Shown piece by piece: positions 13,039 through 25,162 of a stretch of DNA of 64,000 nucleotides (positions are counted from its first letter, which is position 1; each line of letters starts with the position of its first letter). The notes below the pieces were generated by a model. That model was not told the origin of the DNA and did not search any database. It saw only the letters and a program-made list of their open reading frames with translations. The position numbers and the translations under genes were made by a program. The DNA comes from Stichopus chloronotus (taxonomy: Eukaryota > Echinodermata > Holothuroidea > Aspidochirotida > Stichopodidae), in contig CM037839.1 of NCBI GenBank assembly GCA_021234535.1, positions 26,027,196 to 26,091,195 of the forward strand, given 5' to 3'.

Positions 13039-14139
13039 CTGCATGAAAAGTACATAAATTTGAGTTATCTACTGTAATGAAGAAAAAAAACTTGAGTTAG
13101 TTACTATGGTAACCAGAATCATAATCAATCATTCTAAATTTCTCCCTTAAAGTGATTGCATACGTAGGCAAAAAGTAAAAACATTGAAATTTCATCTCCA
13201 AAATTTTGGTAAGGCTTTTAATTACACCATTCAGACAATCTGGGAAAATAAATAGGTTTCAGTTGGTTAATTTTGTCATATGATTTCGAATTCTTCTAAC
13301 ATAACGACAAAAAGTGTAGAATACGATAATGTAGTGGTTGACAGTTTTCATTCAAATCAACGGTGTGCTTCTTTGAACAAGCCAATGGGAAGTGTACTAG
13401 TATTGAGTTAGTCAATCAGGATCACTGACGCCGCGGGCAAGGTTGTGTTCAGTTCGATGGTTATTTGTAGATACAGTGTTTCCTTTCACCAAATACTACA
13501 ATTGCCGATATCTGCCAAGGAGTGACGACTTGACTAGTATGTTTTTGATACACCAGTGAGACCTGTACTGTTGCATATTCATTATGTAGTTGGTTATAGT
13601 AAGAACCGTTAATTTTCAAATATGATTTCTGTTTTTTACTGTCTATATGCCAATCCCGTTGCTTATCGAAGAAGTTACTGTCATTTTCCTTCATTGAAAG
13701 ACATAGTCCGTTCATGTACAACCTCGCGTGTACATTTAAAAATAAAGACACAGGTAAGATCAGACAAAATCTTATCTTTTTGGTTTTTCAGTACACACGC
13801 AATCACTTTAATAGTATACTGCTGGTTTATGCACTCTACACGATAGATGCTGGCTGAAGGTTATCATGAGGAATGAAAGTATACTGTAACATCAGCCTAC
13901 ATAGTGTACATTAAAAATAATTTAGTGTTTAAATATATCACTTTCCGGGATTGTGTAGGTGTTTATGCATTCAGAAAACTATTGGTGAAAATGGATTGGT
14001 TACAATTACCAAAAAAAAATGCTACAGATTGTTTTCATTCAGGTAGCAATTTGGTCTGTTGCGTACCAGACTGTGATGCAATACTGGACAAATTATCCCC
14101 TGCAACTTTTGAAATTCTTCAACAAAGAACCAACCAATT

Positions 14140-14740
14140 TACAGACTCAGTAAACATGCTCACAGTCCTGACTGAGGAAGGAGACAGAGGAAGGATGGGG
14201 GGCAGCAGCACCATACTGAGAGTGTAATCAGCATGCTCTGTGATCTGTCTCTAACCGAGCAGTCTTCTTAAGTAAGTCAGACCAGTGATCAGCATGCTCA
14301 GTGGCTTACCGCCAAGCTGTCCTCTTCAGTCAGTTAGGGTGATCAGGATGCTAAGTTGGCTGTCTCCCACTGTCTTCGTAAGTAAGTCAAGGTCATCTGC
14401 ATGCTACTGTGCAGCATCTCTCACTTAAATGTCTTCTGGGCTGTCTCTTATTTACCTGTCTTCTTAAGTAAGTCAGGGCATAGAGCTTAGTGGACAGGGT
14501 TTATCACAATGCTCAGTGGGAGGCCACCCACTGAACATGCTGATTGTCCTATTACTTAGCTAGGAAGACAGTTGGGTGAGAGACAGCCCGAGTATGCTGA
14601 CAATCATCACTAACTAAACTTGAAGACAGCTAGGTGGGAGACAGTCCACTGTGCTTGCTGATATTCCAGATTTGATAACGTAATAGTTCCATGGAAGACA
14701 GCGTACTAGGCACGATGATTTTCCTACCATGAATTAGTTA
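14140..14740. repeat. Minisatellite that switches orientation
   Basis: Units of about 55 bp contain ATCAGCATGCTCAGTGG, a CTGTCTCCCACTGTCTTC block and AAGTAAGTCAGG. Forward units start near 14227, 14287, 14341 and 14394. One unit before them (about 14140-14180) and two after them (about 14520-14660: CCACTGAACATGCTGATTG, GGAAGACAGTTGGGTGAGAG) are reverse-complemented. The two halves can pair into a long stem-loop centred near 14510. Confidence 0.7.
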
Positions 14741-15732
14741 AGGTGACAGTTTGAGAGCACATACACCCAAGTCTCACATGAAGACGGAACTCTCCTTCAT
14801 TCCGAACCTTACGATGCTGTTATTCTGACAGTGTGCACACCAAAACAGTGAGATGGCACAGTTATTACCTCATGCATGAATTGTTATACGTGTGACTTAG
14901 AGGACTTTATCTTCAGTGGATGATTCCAACAACCAACAATCAATCATGCAATGGGTTAAGTAACTCAGTAAATGAACATACTATCTTGACTGATGGTTAA
15001 GAAGTTACATATAGACATAAAAACTTGTGATGTATCTAAGTAACTAAAAAAACCAACTGTATCTGCAATATTGGACTGCTTTTTAGTCACATTTCTTTAG
15101 TCTTCAGCTACCATCATCTTGAAGCATTGTCTACATCACTCCAGTGAGATCATATAAGATTCTGCTTTGGATTTACATTTCACAAAACATTTTAGTTATG
15201 CCACCCCTATTGATTAATTATTGAATGGTCAAAGCCATAAACCTGTCTTGAACAGCTTTCCCTTCCAGGATACACTGGCTTTTCCACCATCACACCAGAA
15301 AACTCTTACGAAGCAAGACAAACCTTTTGTTTATACATTTTGTTTCTACGCAGTAAAAGAGCAATAGTCACATAAAAACTGAGGATGGACAAAAGGTGAA
15401 ATTTTTATGAGATTTCATGATTGCACTCAACTAAAGAACACAGTAGATCTCTGTGCCAGAACAAAGAATCAAAAGAGGAGATGACCTGACGAAGCAAGTA
15501 TGATGATGAAACAACCGCAGCTTCTTCGTCTGAATTAGATTCCATTGCATCAGTGTGGTGGCCGAATGTACTTACATGGCTAAGAATATCCTAATTTATT
15601 TCACATTCAGTAAATGAGAAACTGAATCTTGTCGCTGCTCCAATCAAACCATGTTCAAAGGTAGATAATGAAAGGACTGTCGGTTTTTAACATACCTTAA
15701 GAAAAGCAACTGATTATGATACTGCAGTTTAA

Positions 15733-16101
15733 AGGGAAATATTTATAAATTGCTCTACAGTAAAAAATCAGGTTTTTCAAAACCAATATTTGTGGAAGCA
15801 GAATGAGAGAATTATTCAAAATAAGGCCGGAAATACCGTGGAATTCTTTTCAGAAAATAAGTTTCTCACATATACAGATTCAATTACTTGTAGTTCAAGA
15901 ATAATTTGTTCACTCAAACTTTCAAAAATTCAAATGATGCATCTTCCATATTGCTCATTTTACCTATAATCTTTCGAGAAGATGATGCCATTGCTAATAT
16001 TGATGTTGATGATGACTTAAATTTGTGATATTCAGGATTTAACAATGAAGATCTTTTCTTTGTATGTGATGTCCATGGCATTTTAAATGCAGTGCTTCCC
16101 T
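15733..16101. mobile_element. TTAA-flanked inverted-repeat element, family M1, copy 1
   Basis: The element starts AGGGAAAT and ends TTCCCT, bordered by TTAA on both sides (15729-15732 and 16102-16105). The interior matches the other three copies, for example through the blocks TATTCAAAATAAG, AATTTGTTCA and AATGATGCATCTTCC. At about 370 bp with no coding capacity it is a MITE. The TTAA target is known from piggyBac-type transposition, but the terminal bases do not allow a superfamily call. Confidence 0.8.
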
Positions 16102-16164
16102 TTAAGTTACAATCAAATACCTCAAAAGGACAATGAAATATTTTAAATATTCTGACTGAATTAC

Positions 16165-16278
16165 CTTGATTGGTTGGGCTACTCCTTGTCGGTGCGCTGA
16201 TGGCTGGATCTGTCGAGGTACTCACTTCAGATACCTCTTGAGATATGTTGCGCAGTAGTGTGGTGAGGAGAGTTGTTG
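16165..16278 (-). CDS. Gene B exon: Ser/Thr-rich stalk segment 1
   Basis: This 114-nt exon lies between a GGCTTACAG acceptor and a GTAATT donor and is phase 1-1. It reads TTLLTTLLRNISQEVSEV and then STSTDPAISAPTRSSPTNQ. There is one N-glycosylation sequon (NIS), and the second half is typical of an O-glycosylated stalk. It joins in frame to the exons at 25.2 and 13.0 kb. A TTAA-flanked inverted-repeat element ends only about 60 bp downstream of the donor, so the transposon sits close to the splice site but outside the exon. Confidence 0.78.
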
Positions 16279-17314
16279 CTGTAAGCCATGTACCACAGTA
16301 GACACAATGATAATCGATGAAAACAAGCAAGGAAAGGCAGTGAGGGGTAGGGGTGATATGTTAGAGGATGGATGCAAGATGGAAAGAAATGTTCATGCTG
16401 ATTAGTGATGTAAGCTATTTTAGTTGTAGTATTCTACACAGCACATGTGCTTTTAAAAGCAATGATAACAAATGGCATGGTCAGTTTAAGAGTGGAATTG
16501 TGAGAATACCAGAAGAAAATTTCTGGCCATGGTTAAAGGCTCTACCTGAAAGTAAATAGTGAGAGAGCAGCCTATCACATACAATGCAGCTGCTTTATCC
16601 CACCTACAATGGTGACATTATAAAGACGTGCTGAGATTGCATGCAAATTAACTAAGTGATACCAAAATAACATGCAGAGCATGTGGTACATCAAATGTGC
16701 ACTTTCTTGATTACTTATTAGATGATCGTGATACCATACAAAATTTGTAGAGAAAATTGTCGGCGCAGTGGGACATGGGCAAAAGAAAAACAGGATTTAC
16801 CCACGCGATTTGAGAACTGTATTAGCAATGTATTTGTTAAATAGTTTGTTGTGATACAGACTTCTCCTCTAGGTATCACCTTGTAAAGGTTTAATCTTGT
16901 ACCATCGACAAATTGATAGATCTTGTAAACAATGTGTTGTGTAAACACACTAAAGAATAAGTCTTATGTGACTCAACAAAATGTAACCAATGGTCACCCC
17001 AGAAAGAAAACATAAACAGGATTCTTATCATCCAACATCACATTTATCCATGACATAAAAATACTTGACAAAAAAAAAAGGAAGTACTTAATAAAATATG
17101 TATCAACTATGGGATACTTATTTTTTGAGATATTTTTTTTACGAAACTGTTATGATCCTGTTGGCTCAGATCTTTGACCCTAAGCTTCCATCAATGTCAG
17201 CAAGCATCGATACATTTAATGCCTTAATTACAAACTAGACAAGATGATAGCCTTCCAATTGCCATGGTAATCTCAAAAATCACATGATTTGGTTATTTAC
17301 GAAAGACTCACTTA

Positions 17315-18125
17315 CCTGTCTCAACACAAGATCCACTTTTGAATGGAAACATTGGCAATCTTGTTACTGCCTGATTGACGGAGTGGGAGCGGTTCCCCCT
17401 ACACTGGAGGGAGGGAGAGACAGTGGGCTCCTTCTTTGCTTGTTTATGTAAGTTACTGTCATCCAGTGATCAGAAAACACAGTGACTTGATGCTCTTGGA
17501 GAGAGTTCTTCAATGCTCTCGGGATTGGGCCTATCACTTTGAGCTTGAATTGGTTGATGTGAAGGGTTTTCTCTGACTGTCAACATCCCCCTGAGATTTT
17601 TAGGTCATAAGTGTGGGCTTCCCAACCATTGAAAGACATGTCTATTGTCATCAAGAGTGCCAGCTGTCCAGTTGTCTGGTGTGGTTCCACAACCTCAAAT
17701 GTTGCAAGACCCCCCTTCATCGGAATTAGCGCTCTCATGTCCCCCATCTCTGGTTTGTAGAACTTGAGTAGGTGGATCAGTAATAGCCACACCCTGAATC
17801 AACACAGTTCCACTGCATCTACGACACTGACCATAAGGCCCAGGGCACTTAGCCAGCTTAATGCCACCTAGCTGCAGCCCTTCCACCAGGATGGGGAACA
17901 TCACTTCAGCACGTCTATCATGGAGGGGGGACGGTTGCACTATCCGTCATAGGAAATCAAAATTTATTCTCAGAAGCAGAATTACAAGGGTCACGTTGTC
18001 AAAATGTCGGTATGTGCAAGTACACGACCTTCTGATCGATGCTCCCTGCCTGGGACCCCATTTTTAGGGTTGGCAGGATGATTGCCTACAGTTCCATTTG
18101 GAGCCATTTGTTGTGTTGAGACAGG
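17315..18125. mobile_element. TA-flanked element with inverted ends and an RNase H relic
   Basis: The ends are perfect 15-bp inverted copies of CCTGTCTCAACACAA, each bordered by TA (17313-17314 and 18126-18127). The TA borders are consistent with a TA target duplication. Similarity continues inward for about 40 more bases with mismatches, including a shared GGCAATC block. The 811-bp interior carries, on the minus strand, a broken retrotransposon RNase H fragment (annotated separately) and other coding-like but frame-broken sequence. It lies in the intron between the gene B exons at 16.2 and 25.2 kb. It could be a non-autonomous DNA element that captured a retroelement piece, or a remnant of a YR retroelement with inverted ends. 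Confidence 0.6.
17390..17700 (-). pseudogene. Decayed YR/DIRS-like retrotransposon RNase H fragment
   Basis: One minus-strand frame holds a recognisable series of retroelement RNase H motifs: TIDMSFNGWEAH (a decayed T-D-x-S-x-x-GWGAH), then LHINQFKLK, VTVFSDHW and TYINKQ, in the order and at roughly the spacing of DIRS/YR retrotransposon RNase H regions. A TGA lies between the first and second motif, the SDN-type motif is altered to SDHW, and the frame ends at a TAA soon after. No intact RT or tyrosine recombinase is present. More decayed coding-like sequence continues toward 17940 in a shifted frame. The family assignment rests on motif recognition alone. Confidence 0.6.
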
Positions 18126-18912
18126 TATTTGAGGAGTGAAGTAAACATAGGAAGTCCATCAACCACATGTAATATCACAGTGGAATTATTTTCAAGATAT
18201 TGCATCAGGGTTTTAGACAGTGAATTGCAACGGATGCATAAAACAATACATTTTGAATACAAGTGTTAAAAAATATGCTTCTTCATTGATAAGAGGCTGG
18301 CATGAATGATGAAATTTAGGCATCAGGAGCACATATTATATTTTTGGTGTCATAAGTAAGGGTGTATACCTATTGTATGAATACTACAGTAGCAATGCAT
18401 ACATGTGTGGCATTAAAAGCTTAAAGACAAGAAAGGTTATCATTGTATACTGTAACTTCATCATTGCATACTTCTGTGATTCCTCTTCCTCTTCTCCACC
18501 GTCAAGAAATTAATACTGTTCTCTCATTTGAATGATTTCATGTTTCTCTTCATTCACACTATTTCACAAACACTTACTCTGACTCTAATATGTAGCCAAA
18601 GGGGCTTTGAATTATTATGCAACAAGGAAGAAAAGACTCCACATAAACAGTAGTGTAACAATTTCTTCTTTTTATAACTTTCCTCTTTAATCCAGCTTTA
18701 ATTCTTTAATTCAAGATCATCAAACCCGTGTAAATTACTGTATAACATCATCATCTGCAATAATCGAAACAGATCTATAGGCTACAATATATCTGCTACA
18801 CTGTACTGTACACCATACAGTGTCAAGATGACATCATCACATGTGAAAATGTGATAGCTTTGAAAAACTATTTGAAAATCTTTCATGATCAACATTTCCC
18901 TAGGCAATTTAA

Positions 18913-19263
18913 AGGGAAATAAAGTGTTTGTTTGACAACAAAAAAAACAACCATATTTTTAAAATCAATGTTTGCAGACACAGAATGATAGATTATTCAA
19001 AATAAGAATGGACAATTGTCTATTTTTTAAAGAAATAAGCTTCTCACACACAGAAATTCAGTTATCTGTTGCTCAACAATAATTTGTTCATCCAAACTTT
19101 TCAAAATTCAAATGATGCATCTTCTGTTACTCATCACATGCATACTGTTTTGAGGAGATGAAGCTTTTGCAAATGTTTATTGGTGAGACTGAATGGTTTA
19201 ACAATGATTAAAGCTACTTTCTTTATATGCCATGTTGGTATATTCCAAATGCCCTATGTCCCT
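18913..19263. mobile_element. TTAA-flanked inverted-repeat element, family M1, copy 2
   Basis: The left end is TTTAA|AGGGAAATAAAG. The right end is GCCCTATGTCCCT followed by TCAA, a one-base change from TTAA. The interior carries the family blocks GATAGATTATTCAAAATAAG and AATGATGCATCTTC. It lies in the 16.3-25.2 kb intron of gene B, about 360 bp from copy 3 and in the same orientation. Confidence 0.8.
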
Positions 19264-19626
19264 TCAACAGTAGTGAGTAGGCCTTATTGATACCAAGCAA
19301 TCTGACTGGCAATTTGGACTGGACTGCCGACCCAGTTGAAACTTTATGGTTTGAAAATGACGTTGAGACTTTTGGTAATAGTGTTTGCCTTTCTGATTCT
19401 TTTGAATTTTGAAAGCAGTGACACACAGTACATGTTTTGCAATTCTCTATTTTGAGCTAGATTGTGGCAGAGCAAAATGAGTATTTTAACCAAAATATGC
19501 AAGAAATCCTTCTTCTTCATTCAAGCTACAGCACTGTGTGCAGATACTGTAAGCTATTCTTCATGTTATGATATGTAACTTGATTTTCACATAATGTGCC
19601 ATGTATGAATGTTGAGTGTTCTTTAA

Positions 19627-19981
19627 AGGGAAATACAGTAGGGCATTTGTTTTACAGAAAACATCCATACTATTAAAACCAATGTTTGTGAATGCAGAAT
19701 GATAGATTATTCAAAATAACTAAGGAAGGACAGTGGCCTTCTTTTCAAGGAATATATTTCTCACAGATAGAGACTCAGTTATTTGTTGCTCAACACTAAT
19801 TTGTTCACCCAAACTTTTCAAAATTCAAATGATGCATCTTCCCATTACTCATGACATGCATAATGTTTTGTGGAAATGAAGCTTTGGCAGGTGTTTATCG
19901 ATGAGACTAGATGGTAATAACAATGGCGAAAACTATTTATTTGTATGTGATGTTGGTGTATTCTAAACGCCCTATTTCCCT
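19627..19981. mobile_element. TTAA-flanked inverted-repeat element, family M1, copy 3
   Basis: This is the best-preserved copy. TTAA (19623-19626) is followed by AGGGAAATACAGTAGGGC, and the right end is GCCCTATTTCCCT followed by TTAA (19982-19985). After allowing for a 4-base insertion (CAGT) on the left, the inverted ends match for about 17 bases. The interior is collinear with copies 1, 2 and 4. Confidence 0.85.
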
Positions 19982-20516
19982 TTAAGAGGCATTTGTCAGT
20001 GAGGGTCTTTGTCATATTTTCCTTGCATATCAAGTATGCTTGACGACATGGGTTCAGCAGCGTGTGCTAGACCTACTTTAAAGCAGTAGTGTGCTTATAT
20101 ACAGAGGCAGACCACATTACTATGGAAAACTTACAAAGATTTTTGCAATTGAAAAATGCTTCCTGTTGTAGCTTTTCAACAAGAAAGTTGTGTACACAGT
20201 ATTGTTACAATCTACTGTATTATATATGCACTGTAGATTTATTCATTTTAAATGCAGCCACGATCCATGAATACACACTAACCTTTACTTGTGACTACTT
20301 CAGTCGTAGGAATTTCATAGAAAGCTGAAGAAGATAAAGAAAACAGGACATGTAAAAGTTTGAAACAGCATGTAATAAAATACAATTAATGCAATATCTA
20401 GATACAAGTGAGTAATTCAAACCTTACTTTTGACAGGTATGCAGTATTGAACACAGAAGATTACACACATATGCCTAGAGCATTTTTCTCTATGATATTG
20501 CAGTACATTCCACCAG

Positions 20517-20650
20517 TGTTGTAGTTGAGTCCTGGCAAACCCAGGCCGACCTTGGACAAAGGCTTGTAACACTATGTGTATGGAGGCCGTAAGGCTTAAA
20601 GACCAAAGACCGTGCGTGGCCTGAAATTTTGAGGCCTTGACTACAATCCT
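20517..20650. repeat. Possible small inverted-repeat element
   Basis: TTGTAGTTGAGTCCTGG at the left is an imperfect mirror of CCTTGACTACAATCC at the right, with repeated GGCC-rich blocks between (AGGCCGACC, GAGGCCGTAAGG, GTGGCCTG). It looks like a 130-bp non-coding repeat copy. Inverted-end identity is about 11 of 14, so confidence is limited. Confidence 0.35.
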
Positions 20651-23600
20651 TCATTCCACACCCTGAAAACTTACTCTACATGGTCACTGCATCACTAAGA
20701 TACCATGAGAGTCAAGAGTACTAGGCAACATACATATTCTCTCTCAAATCAAACACACAATCGGATAAAAATTAGTCCCATTTTGAGTCTTCAGATTCCC
20801 ATAAGTTTGCCACTTTTGGGGTGATTTCCTTTGTCCCCGAATCATTATGAGAGCAAAGTGTTTTCTTGACATTCATGAACTTTTTATCTTCATTTGAATA
20901 AAGTTAAGGCCTTAATAATGACCCTAAAAATTACTGAATACTTCACTCCTCCCATGAACGCTGGAGAATTTTCTGCCACCCCCTACTTTCCCATGCCTCT
21001 CAGGCATGCAGGAGTTACCTCACAACATTTGTCCCAATGCACTATAAGGGCTTGGGAAGTTCTCTTTCCAATATATATGTAAAAATCTTTTGGATTGTTT
21101 GACAAAAAACTTGTAATTTTAAAGAACCAACTGCTGAGACTGTACTAAAATGTGACTTCGCACTGTATTGACGATTGACTAGTATCATATACAGTGCAAC
21201 TCCATACAGTACATACAGCATGTAGCCAACCAAAACAAGGCTGCTGCTGAGAAGTAGTCGGTTAGATTGCACGTTTTGTGCCGTAAATATGAACAAAATC
21301 ATTCCCTTTTCACATAAATCAATTTTTAACATGATAGTGATACATTGCAGGTGGTCTTCTGTGATATTGTTCCCAATTTCAAGAGAAATTGGGATTTATT
21401 TTCGAGGTGAGATATTTACAGAAATTTAAGTCTCAGTTCACATGAACTGTACTACTCTTGTCATAGGAGTGTTGATTCAAGTTAGTTTAGGCAAGGGTTC
21501 AAGAGGCTTTATGATGAAATTACTATAAAATGTATGTTGCACCACTCATTATTCTAAGTAATTTATCAACGCGTATTATGGATAAACAAGGCAGGGTACT
21601 GTACTGTAAAACATTTTCACTAAAAATGCTCTGTTTTCAAGAACTAATCTGTAATATAATCTCCCCTCTGTCTAATTGGTCTTGTTCAAAAGCAAGGTAA
21701 ACGCTATCTCAAAATACAAGCAAAGCACAAAGTGATGTGTCACCCAAGCATTTGCTCTTGACCTTTGCTTTTGTAACTGGTGTAAAGGTTTCCATGAGTA
21801 GTAAATTACAGAAAGGAAAGGCACTGATAGGCCTTTCTCTTTACAACTCCAACATCCTGATTTGTAGTGACTCACACAATAATGACATGAAATTAATTTT
21901 GGTGATCAACATAAAATCAATATATATAATCATACAAATAATATGAGTTCTTCAAATAAACACAGAATCCAATTTAAACAATAGTTACAGTAGTACTGCA
22001 CTGACCTCCTCTTCCGTCAGAACAAATAAACCCTCATTTCACTTAGACACAACACACTTTCATCACAAGTTCGTGCCATGTCAAATTTTGGTTTGAATTG
22101 TTAATTTTAACAACTGTCACATATTTCATTGCAGAACTTTTGTTTACAATTTATCCAAACAAACGCCTTTGTTTGTATGGATTTGGTGAGAGTACAGTAC
22201 ATCGACAAGAGGGCAATGAAGTTTCCTCATGTTTAAACACCTTGCTTCTACAGTATTCCATGGTACTGTGCAACAGGCTACAGTACCTGAGATTGTGAGA
22301 AACATCACACATGTATATTGAGTGGGACAGCCTGTCCCAGGTACTATATTCAGTAAGGTTAAAGACACAGCATCCTATACGTACAACACATGCAAAAACT
22401 TAGAATGCAATGAGAGAGACTATATCACCTAAACAGTAAACTGATCACAAAACAGAAAGCATAGAAAGATGTACTCATTCAACCAGAAACTGATCCACAT
22501 ATGTTTACTGCACTGGCAGCATTCAAATTGTACAAACACACTGCAGAAATACTTTACAAATGATTCCACAACCCATGGAACCTACACAGTAACTGTGTCT
22601 AGGCACAACTAGCATTTACAGTAGTAAATTACCGTACCGTTCCACACAACAGAGATACAGTACACAGTATGTTAGGCAGTACATTATTTCTTGAATTCAA
22701 TCCATCTTCACTGCTCAATAAATGACTGTACCACAGATGATATATGGTATGGTAAAACTTGAGGGATATACTCTCTAGGCCTCTAGTAAGCAGGGTTAAT
22801 TGGGGATATAGCCTTTCATATTTAATTTAGTTACCACAGTAACCTGAACTCAGAGGGTATACGGCATCTTAGAATGGCCTGTGAATACCATAATAAAACA
22901 TAGCTCCCAAGTTCCGAGAGGCTACAGTAGATGCTGGTCCACACCTAACCTGTCCGATGGTGAATCGTTGCCCCGTCTGGGGGAGGGGTGTAAGGTGAGG
23001 GCAAAGGTGTCCCCCTCAAAATTTCATGAAGTTTAAGAGTGTCTACACGCAAACCGGTAGCACTTTTTGGGCAAATCAGTCAACACAATTTCTCTAGGTT
23101 AACCCCCCAAATATCTGTTCTGTAGGCCAACTGATCTTTCTCCTTTTTTCGTCTTTGCCTACTACGGAGATGTGAAATGCAGGTTTTTCAGAGAGCGTGG
23201 CGGGTCGGCGGGTTTGGGCGTTCAAATGTGGGTCAAACCCGCGAAATGATGGTCGAAAGGTATGATAAAATGAGACTGACAGGAACAATACTTTGAGCTT
23301 GCTCATAATTTTCTAGACAATTTGCTGAGCTTATGATCACTTCATTGAAAGCTTTTACATTGCTGTGCACCATCAACAGAACTGCATGCAGACTTCAATC
23401 AAGTGAGTCAGTGCGGGTTTCCTTTCCAATTAGTTTCCTTACAATCATGACATTGTGCCACCTTTACAAGTTAAAATCTAGACACACCTACTGTCCAGAA
23501 CAAAATATTTTTCTCCTTTATCTGCTTTTTCTTTTCTGCTTTTCCTCTTAGGGTTCTTTCACATTTATTTTGTGTCTTATTGCAACTATCTGGAAACTGT

Positions 23601-24289
23601 AGACCCGAGAGCCTAGTACAGTATTGAGATATCCTAAAACTTGGTTACAGGGTAGGTCATTTTGAATGACTCACTTCCCTCTCTCAACTCAACAAATACA
23701 CTCCCATTGTTCTATTTACCATGTACAAAAGAACTGGTAGTGTTTTAGCACTCCCTGCATGGGGCCACCTGGCTTTGCTGCAGTTCCCGATGGAGTAGCA
23801 AAAGCATAGCATAGCATCTTCCGCATCAAGGAAAACAACAGGTATCGATGCTGCATAAAACTGAATTAATTACAGATGCAGCCAAGGTTCAGACACTTGT
23901 CTGAGGATTTAAAACAAAGTGGGACTTTTCATTTTTCAAGGTTATCAAATCACTTCTTAAACACTCTAAAAGCATTTTAACAGATTCTTACACACACTTG
24001 AGGTTGGCAAGGAAAAAAAGTGGTCCTGGTCACAACATTTGTTGCAAGTAATAAAGTACAAAGGCAATATTTCCTATCACTAAAATTCAAGCACTTTTAA
24101 AAACTTTGATGTAGGAGGACAAAATTTAAGAACTGTCAAGGAATTGAAAATGACAGGGTTGAATTCAATCCTTTCAAGGTTTTCAAGGCCCCAAATGGAC
24201 ACTGTAATTAAGGTGCAAGAACAGACAAATTTTACAGCAAGCTGAATCGCAAAAAAAAAAACCATAAATGGCAGAGTGAAATTGAACTA

Positions 24290-24885
24290 ATTAACAACAG
24301 ACACAAAATGATGGAGCAAAATAAACTAATCACAAAACTGACATACACTAACAAATAAACAGACAAAAATGTGGCAGCAAAATGAACAAATTACAGAACA
24401 GACACAAATGCACCACGGTAAAATCACCGACAAATTATAAATTAGCAGACACAAATGTGGCAGTCAAACGAACAAATTACAGAACAACAGACACAAATGC
24501 ACTGCAGTAAAATGAACAAATTACAAATTAAGAGACAAATGTGGCAGTAAAATAAACAAACTAAAGAACAACAGACGCAAATGCACCACAGTAAAATCAC
24601 CGACAAATTATAAATTACCAGACACAAATGTGGCAGAAAAATGAACAAATTACAGAACAACAGACACAAATGCACCACAGTAAAATGAACAAATTAGCAG
24701 ATGCAAATGTGACAGTAAAATAAACAAATTACAGAGCAACAGACACAAATGCACGACAGTAAAATGAACAAATTACAAATTAAGAGACACAAATGTGGCA
24801 GTGAAATAAACAAATTACAGAACAACATGCATTGCAGTAAAACGAACAAATTACAAATTGACAGATACAAATGAGATACCCAACA
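24290..24885. repeat. Satellite of about 42 bp arranged as dimers
   Basis: Monomers built on CAGACACAAATG alternate between a GTGGCAGTAAAATGAAC form and a CACCACAGTAAAATGAAC form, giving a dimer period of about 85 bp over roughly 600 bp. The linkers are AAATTACAGAACAA and AAATTACAAATTAA. Hydrophobic minus-strand open frames (Leu/Cys-rich) are translations of the array and are not genes. Confidence 0.85.
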
Positions 24886-25162
24886 AACCCGATTTGTCAG
24901 TACTACATCATAACAAATTGCTATGAAATTAAAAAACATAATTTTTCCAAATTTTGCGAGATGATTCCTGAAACTTAGATTGGTTAGGCGCACAAAAACG
25001 TTAGTGTTTTTAAACAATACATCAGAAACCAACACTCAATGCCTTGCCTGTGCAAACAATGCATACAATCATGTTAAATATATTTTTGAATTTGGAAGGG
25101 GTCAATTAAAGCATGACTGATATTAAATGGGAGGGGGGGGAAAGAGGGGAAGATGCACTCAC

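Larger units (their letters stand above)
13039..16164 (-). other. Gene B intron
   Basis: Contains the orientation-switching minisatellite (14.1-14.7 kb) and M1 copy 1 (15.7-16.1 kb). A 107-codon plus-strand frame near 13.9-14.2 kb runs into the minisatellite and has no other support. Confidence 0.5.
16279..25162 (-). other. Gene B intron
   Basis: An 8.9-kb intron holding the TA-flanked element with the RNase H relic (17.3-18.1 kb), M1 copies 2 and 3 (18.9-20.0 kb), a possible 130-bp hairpin repeat (20.5 kb) and the 24.3-24.9 kb satellite. From 20.7 to 24.2 kb I see nothing identifiable. Confidence 0.5.

Noticed and set aside
13904..14227. 107-codon plus-strand open frame
   Set aside because: Its 3' half is the orientation-switching minisatellite, and the 5' half shows no domain or splice support.
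17321..17430. Apparent gene B exon with a GAGACAG|GTAAGT donor at 17.3 kb
   Set aside because: The donor is formed by the inverted end of the TA-flanked element, and the upstream sequence is the RNase H relic in another frame.
24442..25035. Long Leu/Cys-rich minus-strand open frames suggesting membrane proteins
   Set aside because: They are direct translations of the 42-bp satellite, with no splice signals and no variation beyond that of the repeat.
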